NCBI GenBank assembly: GCA_025024175.1
Contig: QCXZ01000138.1
Coordinates: forward strand, 43,991,092 to 44,055,091
Direction of reading: 5' to 3'
DNA length: 64,000 bases
Source of the DNA: Rhyzopertha dominica
Lineage: Eukaryota; Arthropoda; Insecta; Coleoptera; Bostrichidae
A program made the translations under genes and the position numbers. Of this stretch, positions 45,412 to 57,549 are shown in pieces. Every line of letters begins with the position of its first letter. The first letter of the stretch is position 1. The notes below the pieces were generated by a model. It saw nothing but the letters and a program-made list of their open reading frames with translations, did no database searches and was not told where the DNA came from.

Positions 45412-45840
45412 AGCAATTCTACGACCACGGCATTAATCCCGGAAGGATTCTCTACGATGTAACACAATGTTATACTTTTGAACTGATAGTTATTTACTTA
45501 AAAATAACTAAGTTTACTTGATACTGACATATTACTCGTGTGTAATGCTGATAATTATTAATCAACGATGGTTGTTATTTATTTCAGGGGGCTCTTTGAA
45601 CGTTACCCATCTTTAACCTGTGTTTGAATAATTCGATTTTGTCTAATTGGGAAATAATGCTCCTAACTTTTCCTTGAGCAATGCTTAGATTTTTTTCTAT
45701 TTTATGCCAGGGGGCAACAACGATGGAGGTTTTGCATATCGTGGGAAAGCGTCTTTCTGAAAAACCGCTTTGTTAACTGGCTAACGTCGGATGCTCAATC
45801 AATAATATAATTTCGGTTTTCAACTCTTACCAAGAAATAT

Positions 45841-46052
45841 ATTTAATAGAAATTATTCAAAAGTCACTGTCTTCTCCATTTTATTCAAAACTAATTGGCA
45901 GAGTGCTTTCAGCCTTAAATGGCCAGCGTCCGTGTGTAATACATATAATTGTATAAGGCACTGATGCTGGCCATTTAAAGCTGAAATTGCTTTGCCATTT
46001 GGTATTTAATAAAGTGGAGAAGACACTAATTTTCAAATAATTTCTATTAAAT
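45841..46052. mobile_element. Hairpin foldback (MITE-like) element
   Basis: Two 90-base arms (45841-45930 and 45963-46052) are reverse complements with about 16 mismatches (roughly 82%) and no indels, around a 32-base loop. Matching blocks include ATTTAATAGAAATTATT at the outer end, GTCTTCTCCA in the middle and TTAAATGGCCAGC at the loop side. Whole-element hairpins of this size are typical of MITEs. No clear target duplication is visible. Confidence 0.75.
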
Positions 46053-46429
46053 CAAAACTCCACATTGATGGATCGGTTCACTGTTTTAAAGAAATATATT
46101 TGCCTCAAGAAATTACGTTATGTCGTTCTGTCTCATATGGGACACTCCTCATAAGTTTCCGTTTCTTTTACTAATAATATGAGCAGTTCTGTAAATTACA
46201 CGTGGTTGCTTCTTCCTGATACAGCAAATACGTTAATTAAAAATAAATATTTCGAAAACAATTAAAATATATCTATAGTAAATTGTATGTATTACGTTTC
46301 TTTGTACTTGGCAAAACAACTAAGCTCTGTTGTGTAGGGTCGTCCACGTTGTATATGAAGCATACAGTTCCGAATTTACTAGCATCATAATATAGAGGGA
46401 TGAAATCCGTTGGAATGCTACAATGTCAC

Positions 46430-46620
46430 TAAAACACGTAATGCAAGTTCGTAATACAGATATCAAAGAATTTGTTTCAAATTCTAAAAATGTTAATGTG
46501 AATACAATTTACCCATAATATATTCGTCTTCTATTTTCTATTCAAAATCTACAAGTGCTTGATCTGCATTCTCTACCCGCGTAAAGTATAAAATTATAAT
46601 ATACACGTAGATACCCAACG
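46430..46620. repeat. Diverged right half of the 3.3-4.6 kb hAT-like element
   Basis: CATAATATATTCGT, TATTTTCTA, CAAAATCTAC, AAGTGCTT, ATCTGCATT, CGCGTAA and AAAATTATAAT occur in the same order and spacing as CATAATATACTCGT etc. at 4465-4560. The terminal CGCCCATCACTG itself is lost (ACCCAACG instead). Confidence 0.6.
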
Positions 46621-49600
46621 GTCGATTCCGTTCTGTTATTTAAAAATTATACAAAAAAAAACACCTACGAAGGGAGTTACGCACTATCATGCTAGTTTAA
46701 ATAGAAAATGATGAATTCAACTTTAAGCACTTTGCAATGGGTACTTTAAACATTCAGAAACAGCGCAGTTACGCAACAAACAATCGCGCAAATCCACAGT
46801 TTCCCGACCTGGGACAACAAACGAGACACTCATCTCCGAAATCGTGCGATGAACATCGCTGTACGTGACAGCCCCGCCATTTTATCAGTACACACCACTT
46901 ATAGGCAGCTTTACGAACTCAACTTTTCACTTTCCTGCCATCAACTGTAAAATTTCCATAGACAAGAGCACGGCGAGCAGAACCGCGCACATTATTTCCA
47001 TAACAAACGATCGTGGCATGCTAGCCGCGCTCTTGTATCGGTTTTATGCGAACGTAGCGTACACAACGACAGCACAGATGGCACCACTTAAGCACACGGT
47101 ACGCCATCGTATGCCCCGCTTGGGAGCCGTAAATCACGACCAATATTGCATTACCAATGAATACTGGTCTGTAGTGTACCGACGGCTTTTATCACTTTAT
47201 CACGTAGCACGATGCCATCGGTCAAACGTGTTGCCGTACGAAGTTGATTTCGTAGTCCTCCAGTAATTCATTTGCTGTTTTGTAAGGAATAACAATAACC
47301 TCCAGTAAAAACATTCTGTATTCGACAGTTCGCATTGGGTCTCGTACAAGGGTAGAAGCTTTGATGCCAAGTTGACTGTGAAATCAGATGTCTTTAAAAA
47401 CAACACACATAAAGCAGTGTGATTGGTGATTCCCGTGTTGTGTATCGACAACCGCTTATTCAAGGTTTGTCATATACTACAAATGGTAAAGAATTGTACA
47501 GGGTGTCCCTACTAAAATTCACACCCCATAAGATCTCCGAGTTTTGATTTTGGAATAAGTGCTGAAAACAGGTCACTTTTATTTGCAGAGGAATCTTGGT
47601 TTCAAGGTTTATTCTGAATTAGGGCCTACTATACAGCCACTCCTTCAAAAATTGAATACGATTGCTTAAATAATATCATTTCTTTCAAATTTTAACTATT
47701 TATTTGCGAACTCTATCCAGATTACTATGACAGGAAACAAACGTGATTATAAAAACACGATTCAATTAAATGAATGTACTTCTCACAATATCCAACCTCC
47801 ATACAATGAATTTTCAAAAACCTTGCTTAGCCTGTCGAAACATTTCTGGAAGAAGCAAAAATGTACTCTGCGACAATTGGGTATTTTCACTTTTTTGAAA
47901 ACTACGTAAAATGAATCTTGAAGTGCATATATATCGTATGCAATGTTAAAAAACAAAAAAAAATTTTGTAGGTAGAGAATTCAGGTCTGAAATTCGAATC
48001 TTAGGAGTCACCGTCAAAACCCTTCTATCCAAGGCTATTCAACTGGTGACGTCAAGTGTCATGTAAACTTTATCGAGGAGTGTGCTGTTTAATGGTGTAG
48101 TATCATTCTTGTATTGGAAAGCCTCTGTGTGGTGTTTATTGAAAGGACGGTGTAAGAGGTTCGCACCAAAGAGTGATTTGTGTAGATTTACATGCATCTA
48201 TTATGTATGGAAATCAAAAAGTTGTTTAAGGCCCCCTAAACGTAATATGCCGAAATTGCATTAACAATAATTTGCGATTATAAGTTTTTACCATTCAATT
48301 TCCTGTTGCTTTTACGTTCCTCATCGCCGCCGCGTTGAACCGCTCGTCGCTGTAAACAAATTCCATAACAATGAACATGCCTTCAGAAGTCGTAACTCAT
48401 AAGTATTTCACTTTTCTTGGCGTATTTTAATTTGTTTGTCACAAAATGAACGCAAACCACAAACTGATAAATTGACGGGCTGAGGCTGACGCGTAACGCG
48501 CTGACCCCAGGTGTAAACAAGCGGCCATTTACACGACACCTGACGTCACGGCCAATATGTTGGCGTTTTGGCGGTCTCTTTAAATATTCACGTTTTGAAT
48601 ATTAAAAATTCACCTTACGATTCATTTTTTCGAATTTATAAGCTGTCACAGCTCTTTTGTGGATTAGATGCTACCTATTAATATGCAATTGAATAAAATA
48701 TAAATACATGGCAAATACCCAATTCTTTCTTGAAACACTTAAACATGTTCAGGTGGTGTAGTATAAAGCTTGGATTTAAAGTGGCCCCACAAAAGAAATC
48801 CAAATAGGTTAAACCACGTAGTAATGCATGATAACGAAGAGGTACTCCATCCTATTAAAAAAAGTTAGTTTTTTTGTAGATTCATATTTTTTGTCCGTTA
48901 CCTTGGTGATGAAGGGGTTTAACAACTGCAAATGCTTAACTACATATAACTAGTCAAATTGAGTTCCAGTGTCTTTTCTCAAAATCTAGAACTAGAATAG
49001 TTAGTGTGCTTATGATTTTCCAAAACTTAATTTCGATATATCTGCATGGACTCGAAACAATATCAGAGTTTTCCAGTCGGACTGTACTGGACAAAGAATC
49101 ATCTAAAGAACCTTATTACTGCAACATTTTGCACTATTCACGGTATCATCAATAAATTCATCCTAATCCTAATCCTAAAGCAGCAACTAATCCTTTCGCA
49201 AATTTTGTTTTTTTTAAGCAGCCTTCGTAAAATAGTTCGTATTTAATGCGAATCACGGGTTTATTTTAATAACTACATCACATTTCGACTCGTCGCTGAA
49301 TATTACTATGGATCAATATTCTACCGACCAAGATATTTTAGATTTTGTCCACGTGTGCCTGGCGTTCTTGATTTTTGGCAACAGTGGTTTTCTTCAGATA
49401 CACATTTAAATTATTATTTGTAAGCTAACCTTCAGTCCACTTTTATGAATCCACTTGCGACAGCATTTTCACCTGACAGATGTAAACCATTTCATGATTC
49501 CATTCTTTGCGCCTTTTTTGAATATGTATTACTAATATTCAGTACTCATCACTATCGGAAATGCAAAGTTTGGACGGACCTGGAGCATTTGACCGTTTCT

Positions 49601-50343
49601 GTTCTGATAGGTCTGCTTCACGCATACCAGTGGGCGGGAGCCAGAAAAGTATCTTTGGGGGGAGGGGCAAAGCTCCAAACACAAAAAAATGTTAAGGTAC
49701 CAAACAAGAACAAACAGAAGAGGTGTTGACCTTAAATTTTAATGTTTAATTTGGCTAAAATGTTTTATTATAACAACAAACCAATGAGTTTGCGGTAAAA
49801 TTTGTACTGGTTTTAAAATTGAAAAAAAGCCTGCCTACTTCTCATTAGTACAATTAATTTAGTTCCTGGGGGGGCCCAATTACCCCTCTGCCCCCCTCCT
49901 TGGCCTACCGCCACTAAACCATACCGTTTTTGGGAAACATTACGTTCATCCCGCCATCACGTAATGTTTTACTGTCGCGAATATTTTTAGGGATAACTCA
50001 GAGATTTTTGGGTCTAAGAAATATCACACCATTTTAATCAGCAAGTCGCTCAGTATTGTAACAAACTGTGGGTAGATTAACCGGATATTTTCATTATTAT
50101 GCCATTATTTTCACAGCCAACTTACTTAACTTGGTTTATTTTTGAAAGTTACCTTATATTTAGTTGCCACCAAAAATAAACACTTATTGTCTAAATAGAG
50201 ATGATCGAAACAATATTCATTATTGTATTGCCCAAATTGACTAAATTGTTGCTAGTTAAACAATTAAAATTGAAAAATTAATTAGAGAAAATTATAAACT
50301 GTAAAATACTTCAATTACATATATGGCTTTGTTTGGTTCCCGT
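46621..50343. other. Long non-coding stretch
   Basis: No supported gene. A 133-codon plus frame at 46865-47266 is the longest uninterpreted frame outside the elements, in slightly CG-richer DNA, with no motif and no upstream signal. TACAGGGTGTCC at 47497 looks like a transposon end without a visible partner. Around 48480-48580 lie CAGGTG/CACCTG E-box pairs and a perfect TGACGTCA (48541-48548). Confidence 0.3.
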
Positions 50344-51478
50344 TATACAGGGGTGTCCCGCATTACGTGGAAAACCTCTTGGAATCGGAAAATAACAACT
50401 ATTTTTTCAGTATAACCCTCGTCTACTGAGATATTTAGTCTCAAACTGGGGGGAAATAGAAAACCAGTTATTCAGGCAATATTTTTAGACCGATTGATGT
50501 AAATTCATCAACCGTTATTAAAAATGATGATTTTTTTATTCAAGGTTTTGGGGGGCCGGGAGGGGCTAACCCACCACAGTCTTAACTTTAAGGCGGATAG
50601 GTAAGTGTTTTCCTTTTTTCAAAGGCATCTGTTTTTTAATGTTTGGGTCTTATAGACATGCATTTTTAAAGATACTTTTTGTTTATACTGGTAAAATTAA
50701 ACCATTTCCGAGAGAATTGCGGGTTCACATTTTCAGTGCTTAACTAAATCATTTGTTTTTATCAAATTGGCCATGATAAATAATTAAAACTGTATTAGTT
50801 GTCATTTGTTGTCACATTGACATTTTTGATAATACCTTACATTATTTGTTGCAAAACTGCTGAAATAATAATAATAGAATATTCATAGGTGTAAATGACA
50901 CACATTTTATGATATGCTGTAATTGGAAGCTTTTTTGAAAATCATCTACTGTAACAATTACTAATTTTATTTTTAAAATATTAAAATTTTACAGATATGG
51001 AGAAATGATCCAATCACAACTGTTATTATTTAGCAAATGTGAAAGTGGTGGGACCCCTAACATTCAAGTGCAATTTTCTCTGGAAAGGGGCAACTTTAGC
51101 CGCCATGAAGTACCTTTTCATGTTTACAAGGCCCAAAGGTAGAACACATATTTTTGAGAAAATGCTTACCCGTTTAAAAGTTAAGGGTTAAAATGTGGAG
51201 AGCTGGCTCCCTCTCAGCTCCCCCAAAACATTAATTAAAAAAGTGCATATCACTTTAACGGCTTTCCACTTTCAAATAATAACCAACATTGATAAAATTA
51301 TATTCAATCGGTCTAAGAATATTATGTTGAAAAACTGTTTCTCTTCCCCCATGTTAAGAGCGAATATCTCAAGTAGGCGGGCATTATTTCAAAAAAAGTT
51401 ATACTGTGAAATAGTGTTATTTTACACCAGTTTTCAGATTCGGAGAGGGTTGTCCACATATGCGGGACACCTAGTATA
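50344..51478. mobile_element. Non-autonomous DNA element with very long inverted ends
   Basis: The left end TATACAGGGGTGTCCCGCAT (50344-50363) mirrors the right end ATGCGGGACACCTAGTATA (51460-51478). Inverted similarity continues inwards for more than 350 bases on each side: TACTGAGATATT against an inverted AATATCTCAAGTA, TTAGACCGATTGA against TCAATCGGTCTAA, TTTTGGGGGG against CCCCCAAAACA and GGATAGGTAAG against CTTACCCGTTT. The middle has no coding frame. A target duplication could be TA but is not certain. Confidence 0.7.
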
Positions 51479-51599
51479 GTCGTTAACGTCGTGGGCACAT
51501 TTAGATAACTTTTTTTTTAATTTTCCTGCAAAATACTAACACTCTAAACCATCGCTACGCTTCCCATTCACTAGGACAACATTCTGCTCCCATTCCACA
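51479..51599. other. Spacer
   Basis: Short AT-rich stretch without features. Confidence 0.3.
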
Positions 51600-52080
51600 A
51601 TATTTACACATCGAAACATCAAAAAACTTTGCGCATCATTTTCCCAACCCCCAACCGAGCAAACACCCCTCGAAATAATTCCGATGCCGCAGCATTTCTC
51701 CGGACCGATGTTTATTTCGAAGTTGCAGACTTGCATTTCGTGTTCCTGCGGGACGGCCCACTAAATTCCGCCCGTGCAGGTACACAATTTCGAATATGCA
51801 CACTGATTAAATTCGGTTTCTCGCCCGGGCCGCAAGAATTCCTGCTTGAGTGTTCGCCCGACGCTGGCTCGACGCCAGCCGGTATTAAACCCGCACACTA
51901 GATTTATGTCGGCGCTGAACGACTCTGTTTACCTAGGTGGGCCGCTTAATATCAAAAGACTTATAGGACGCAGCAGGTTTATGTTAACATAGTCGTTCCG
52001 GCAACGGTTGGAGGATGAATTCCGTCGGTGCACTTCCAACCGAAAGGATGCATCCCTAATAATGCTGTAGTGCTTCTTGA
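51600..52080. promoter_or_regulatory. CG-richer non-coding block (candidate regulatory element)
   Basis: One of the longest islands, dense in CpG between 51680 and 51900. It has a 90-codon plus frame (51629-51901) and overlapping minus frame that look composition-driven, with no motif. Same texture as the other blocks. Confidence 0.3.
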
Positions 52081-53106
52081 GAATGTAAGGGGGAACGCAG
52101 GAACGGACGGAGCTTATAAGGTTTATCCAAAGATATACCGTGTTTGTGACTTAACCTAGTATTTAACGTTCACTATTACAATAAATGATAATATTATTAT
52201 TCCAAATATAAGTCTCGTACAACATTTTTTACAAAACTAGTTATGATGTTGCACACAATATTAATCGAAGTATTGAGAAAAACTGTTTTATAACTGCAAA
52301 TTGAAAATGATTCAGTGTGAAAATACACAAACGGAATACACCTTAAACTTCTCTGGCACTAGCGCAAAATTAAAAAGGAAACACTAATTTGATAACGCAA
52401 CATTAAAAAGAATCATTTAAATCATTTAAATTCCAGCTGATGATAAGATATTCACGTAGATTATTTTCACTTTGATAACTTGATAGTTTTGCAGCTTCCA
52501 CAATTAAGCCAGTTAATCGTACAGAGATATACCTCATTCTATTGAAATTGAATGTTTCTATGGTATTATTTCAAAATTTATAGTGCAATTTTCAATTATT
52601 AATACTGGATAATTTTTTGTACTTAAAAAACAGAACTTGTATATTGACATAATTTTCTTTTTTTAGCTGACAGAATAATATTTTCAAATTTGCATTAAAA
52701 TTCTTTACACAAAAATCTTCAAGAAGTATAGAGGTACACACAGCATGACATTTGTATTTGTCTAAACTTCTTAAGTAATAAAAATCACATGTGACGTGCA
52801 CAGTATATAATCTTTTTATGGCAAATCATAAACGTGTTGGACTTTCCTGCTTTTCTAAAATATACTGCTTGGTTTTAAAACCTAATGATTATGGCAATGT
52901 ATATTAGCGGAATTTACAGTAAAATAAATTATATAAAACACAGGTGATACCCTGATATAATAATAGTAAGAGTACCCTGAATGTTAATGATGTGTAATTT
53001 TTTTAACTTTTGCCTACTCATTTTTAGTGAAATCAAACGCCGTAATATCGTAAGAAATTCTTGTATTAAAGTTAATCTTTACATAATTTGCTTAATGAAC
53101 TCATGT
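52081..53106. other. AT-rich non-coding stretch
   Basis: Nothing recognisable. Confidence 0.4.
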
Positions 53107-53206
53107 NNNNNNNNNNNNNNNNNNNNNNNNNNNNNNNNNNNNNNNNNNNNNNNNNNNNNNNNNNNNNNNNNNNNNNNNNNNNNNNNNNNNNNNNNNNNNN
53201 NNNNNN
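53107..53206. other. Assembly gap (100 Ns)
   Basis: Exactly 100 Ns, a scaffold-gap placeholder; followed by a short AGT repeat (53208-53220), which may have caused the break in assembly. Confidence 0.99.
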
Positions 53207-54032
53207 GAGTAGTAGTAGTACCTACTTGTGGGTACGAATGTATATGGAGAGCTGGTGTGATAGGATTGTAAAGGTAAGATATCGTTAAAGTTTGCACTTA
53301 ATTATAAATTTAGTGATTTATTGTATGTTTTTAATAAACTCGCATCATTTTCTAATAAGCTGGCTTAAAATTTGGACAATTTGGTAACCACAAATGGTTG
53401 TTTATGCGTACCTTTGAATAATACAAATNAAATTATTATTACGACGTACGAGTTCGAGAAATGCGGTCTAACTTATTTATTTAAAACATTTGTATCAAAT
53501 ACACTCAGTCTAAACGCAACTAGTTCAATACACTACTGTTTTAATGGTACTACTTCACTAACTGCTATTCGAATTCAGAACTACCCGTGCTCTCCGTCAT
53601 GATATTTATATCCCCATCGAAAATTCTAGAATGCCTTCTTCCTGTCGTTATCTAAGCTTCGCGAAGTCCATTGATGGAATTTTCTGGAGTCGACATCCCT
53701 GCCATCTGTTGGTTGCTAGGGGTCACTACTTGCAGTGTTCTACTAACTCCACCTAATGTTTTATTCACGTCCGTTACAACCTTCAATTGAAATTATTCAG
53801 TGAATATGTATCTAAAAGACCTTCATAATGGGTGCAGCAGATGTCCTGTGTGAGATGAGTCCGCAAGTTTATTTAGATTTTTTCCAAGCCATAAACAGAA
53901 TTTACTGGTAACACGTAGAAACCAAAGTGCTTAGAGAAAAAAACTTATGGCTCTTTTTGAGGAATTAAATATATGAGTAACTCCCAATTGTATAACGCGA
54001 TAAGCTCCCACTGTGTCGTTTTTCATTTTTAT
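53207..54032. other. Non-coding stretch
   Basis: Nothing I can name. GAAAATTCTAGA (53619) and TGGAATTTTCTGG (53674) form a weak inverted pair. Confidence 0.3.
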
Positions 54033-54308
54033 CATTTTTAGCTTTTTTAGGACTATAAAATTACAGCACACTGTCAAAATATTTTAAAACAGAAAATGTT
54101 AAAAAAAAAACCGTAAATACTACAATCATGTGTATGATCTGACAAAAAATCAAAGCTTTCAAAAACTTATAAAACTTCACATGTGAACTTAGTTTTTTTT
54201 GTCCGATTGTAAAGAAGGATGTAGCGTGCTTGTTTTTCATTTTATTTTTTCTGTTTTAAATATTTTGACAATTTACTGAATTTTTGTAGCTCTGAAAAAG
54301 CAAAAATG
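54033..54308. mobile_element. Foldback (MITE-like) element
   Basis: The left arm (about 54033-54098) and right arm (about 54238-54308) are diverged inverted copies: CATTTTTAGCTTTTTTAGG against an inverted CTGAAAAAGCAAAAATGG, CACTGTCAAAATATTTTAAA against TTTAAATATTTTGACAATTT, and AAAACAGAAAATG against a matching TTTTTTCTGTTTT. The inverted relationship continues into the loop (TACAATCATGTGT.. against GTCCGATTGTA). No coding content. Confidence 0.6.
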
Positions 54309-57300
54309 GTTAGCTCGGAAATCACTTTTTTGTTTCTTTTCAACCCGGTAGGTACTTATCCCGTCAGAACAATTGAAAATAGTTGATGAAATTATGAACA
54401 TAAGACTACCAAGATTACAGGAGTAATATTATAATTGATCTTAATTATTGTGCAAATGAAAAAATAATTATTTGCTTTAGAAAACAGTATGTTAGCATAC
54501 CGATATTTTTTTAAATACCGCTTTAATTTAAACTTATATCATTTTGCCTGTGTTGCTTTTTCTCAAATTTGCGATTCTTATTCTGATCATTCATATGAGA
54601 TTACAGACTTTGTCCCTATTTATAGCAATTTTTTTAGAAATAGAGGCACATGTTTTAAACAATGTTTTAATATCTAAGTTTACGAAGCAAATAAAGCATA
54701 CGATTTAACAATAAAATATCTTATTGCTTGGCTGAAGTTAATTAGCAAGTAGTTTTGTAAATTATTTTTTCCCGTTTGCGCTTTACATGTGGCATCAATG
54801 AAGAGATTTAGTATGCATCGCCCATCACTCTCACTGTATGCCATAGCGCTGCACTATACATCTAAATTTCAATCTACTTTGCTCTGGTTAGGTACACATG
54901 CTGTTTAATGTGGTGACTCCATTCATCTTTGATCATAGATGAATATGGTATAACACACTTGCATGTCATCTGCATATAAATTGATCGTGGTTATATCTAA
55001 CAAGACTGAGCGAACTTGAACACGTACCATTACTCACATGGTGGATTTTAACATGTGGTTAGAACAACACATGAATGTTTTACGCTTGAATGAAAATCGT
55101 GACGTCGTTGATTACATACTACTATTATACTCCGTAATATTATTTGACTAAGTAAACATTTTTTTAATATAAATTATTGTTGCATACTTCTAGCAATTAT
55201 TATTACAGGTGATTTTGAAGGAACAGTGCACCAAGTTTCATTATAAGAACAAGTTTCTTGTTTCGTCACGAATGAAAGTTAATTTTTCATTGGATTTATA
55301 TACAGAGCATTAACAGTTGACACACATGAGAATTGGTTAAATTATTTCGAACCATTCAAAGAGCAAAATGCCAGGAGCATTCTTCTATGTAAGTAGTTAC
55401 ATAAATAAATAAAAAGTCTCCGGGTAAATTAGAAAATGATCAATTAATAATCTAACTCATTTGAGCTGATTTTGTAAAAAATAGATTTTGTTCACGAAGT
55501 GTTTTCTTTCTCATGTTCTCTGATCGTCCTGCTGTAGAAAATATATNAGTGTTAGGTATTCTTGGATTGTCTATAACANAACCTAAACTAGATCGGAAAC
55601 TTCGACAGGCCGATCCGGGAAGTGGATCCCGTGACGTCAAAATAGTGGCTTATAGCTTTTTGCATAAATAAAAGTACTAATACATATAAACGAACGAAAA
55701 TTCTATCTCTGTACAATCACAAAGGTACGATACCAAACACTATCATGCTTTTATTTGCGATTCAACAGAAAGCTAGCAATGTGGAGCGGGTCGAACATAC
55801 CTATTTTTATTTGTATATAATTTTAATTCAGCAAATTCCCTGTGTAATTTATTACATTTTCTCAATAACCTGCAATTACGCGGACCATTAATCACCGTTA
55901 TCAAATTCAGCCAGTTAACTGTTTGCAAATTCAAACGTTTCGATAATGTTTTATTCAGTTCGCGTGTCTCTTTGTCAAAGATTGTTCGTACGGGTTGGAC
56001 GCCCTGCATTGTGGTAGTCCTGCCAAATTGAATTTATCCATCAAAAGGGCCTTGGCATTGATCCTGAAGTTGGGCACCCCGCACACCGGACGTGATCGGC
56101 ATGACACCCCAAACCTGTACAATCCTAAANAACTCGAAACTGACAAGTGAAATTTTTGTGCTACATCCCCTTTAATAAAATCGCACCTGTTTCATTTCGC
56201 TTGGCTACAAAAATTATTATTTACAGTGGATTAGAATTTTTGTTTGCATGTGATCTTCTGAATACCTTTTACACTCAGTTTATACTATTCTATTAAAATT
56301 GTTGAGATTCCAGCTAAGTACATTATAAGTGTTTTCATTACAGCTATAAGAAGAATGATTGCTAAATTTGACTTTACATTTTTTATTGTGGATACCTACT
56401 ACCTTAAAGCAATTGCAAATTATTTTTCAGTAATATTTATTTTTATTTAAGTATACTTCTAAGAAAAACATTAGAGTAAATTATATTTTATTTTAAGACA
56501 GTGCACAAGCTTGTAATTCTAAAGTTATGATACAAAGTAACAGAAAATGCAAGAGCAAATAAATGGTAGCACTCGAAAGCAAAGAGATATAATATAATTA
56601 GGAACACCACAATACATTTTACAGCCCAACACTAGCACATAGAACCTAGAGAACAGGAATTCATAGTCCTTCATACTCATTAGTGCTAGAGGTTGAATTA
56701 GCACGACAATTATTAGAAGAAAATGAGACCAGGTGATTTGGGGCCTGGTAATAATAAATGAGTAAACTAAGGAAACTACTGAAGTAAGCGCGAAACCTAC
56801 GGGGTTTTCAGTTCTTTATTCAGAAAATTTAATAGAAAATGAAGTTGTTTAATTTATGTCTTGTGAGTCAACCACGACCAGTTTATCTTTCTAAATTTTT
56901 TGTGTTTAGAATTCGCGAGTTATATGACCGAAGTGGAGCGATGCACCATCGTGCAATCAACTACAACCTTTCATTTCCATCTAGTGAAAAATCTTCGATC
57001 AAAACTGGTCGTTTAAAAATTAATAATTCAGGTTGGACAGTATTCCAGTTAGTAAAAAGTTGTTGATAATTCATACCTGCACATTGTAGCATAAGAAACT
57101 ACTGTCGATTCCTAGACTAAATCTTTTGGCATAAGTATAAAGTCAGTTTAATCAATAACGAGCACAAGCGGTCAAAAGAGATGACTGATAACTTCTAATA
57201 TTACCTGCATGTTTCTCACCACTACCCAACACTCATTAGTTCAATTTCAAAGTTCTTGTAGCGGTTTTGTTTTGACAGTTAAAAAGATCATTTTTCCCTG

Positions 57301-57480
57301 TATCTATTGTGAAGTCTTTCTAATGTTTTCTCATTTGAAGAAAATCTTATTGGTTTTAACTCTATTACACCGTGTCAGACCCTACATTCAATGCATGACG
57401 GACACGTCCGTCATTTTTGTGTGATTGAATGACATCAATTGCTACTACTGAAAACTAGTGTCACTTTCTTTAGGAAGTAG
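54309..57480. other. Long non-coding stretch
   Basis: No gene or complete element. A GCATCGCCCATCACT stretch at 54815-54829 resembles the right end of the hAT-like element but has no partner. 55760-56150 is a little CG-richer with minus frames of 78 and 63 codons lacking motifs. A single N occurs at 55546, 55579 and 56130. Confidence 0.3.
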
Positions 57481-57483
57481 CTC

Positions 57484-57549
57484 CCGTAATAGCAGCTAGG
57501 TGGCTTTGTCATTGTGTTAGTTCATTGCTGACAGATGGCATTGCCATCT
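57484..57549. repeat. Inverse match to the 5.9 kb repeat and a short palindrome
   Basis: CCCGTAATAGCAGCTAGGT (57483-57501) is the reverse complement, with one mismatch, of the segment near 5900-5918. Thirty bases on, AGATGGCA and TGCCATCT form a 17-base near-palindrome (57533-57549). Confidence 0.4.

Larger units (their letters stand above)
44580..45440 (+). mobile_element. Penelope-like element, N-terminal part and terminal hairpin
   Basis: A plus-strand PLE remnant holding the N-terminal coding part, cut before the reverse transcriptase, and then a hairpin at 45375-45405. The hairpin reads CTGAGGA, GGCCG/CGGC stem with a loop, GAAAC, matching the hairpins at the PLE palindrome (22955-22985). 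The junction of N-terminal coding DNA to hairpin suggests that the middle and end of the element were deleted. Confidence 0.7.

Noticed and set aside
54815..54829. GCATCGCCCATCACT as a second complete hAT terminus
   Set aside because: No partner terminus and no 8-bp duplication can be found, so only a chance or eroded match can be claimed.
56790..56815. CTGAAGTAAGCGCGAAAC, resembling the hairpin core
   Set aside because: The CTGANGA strand is not kept and there is no room for a stem; no PLE sequence nearby.
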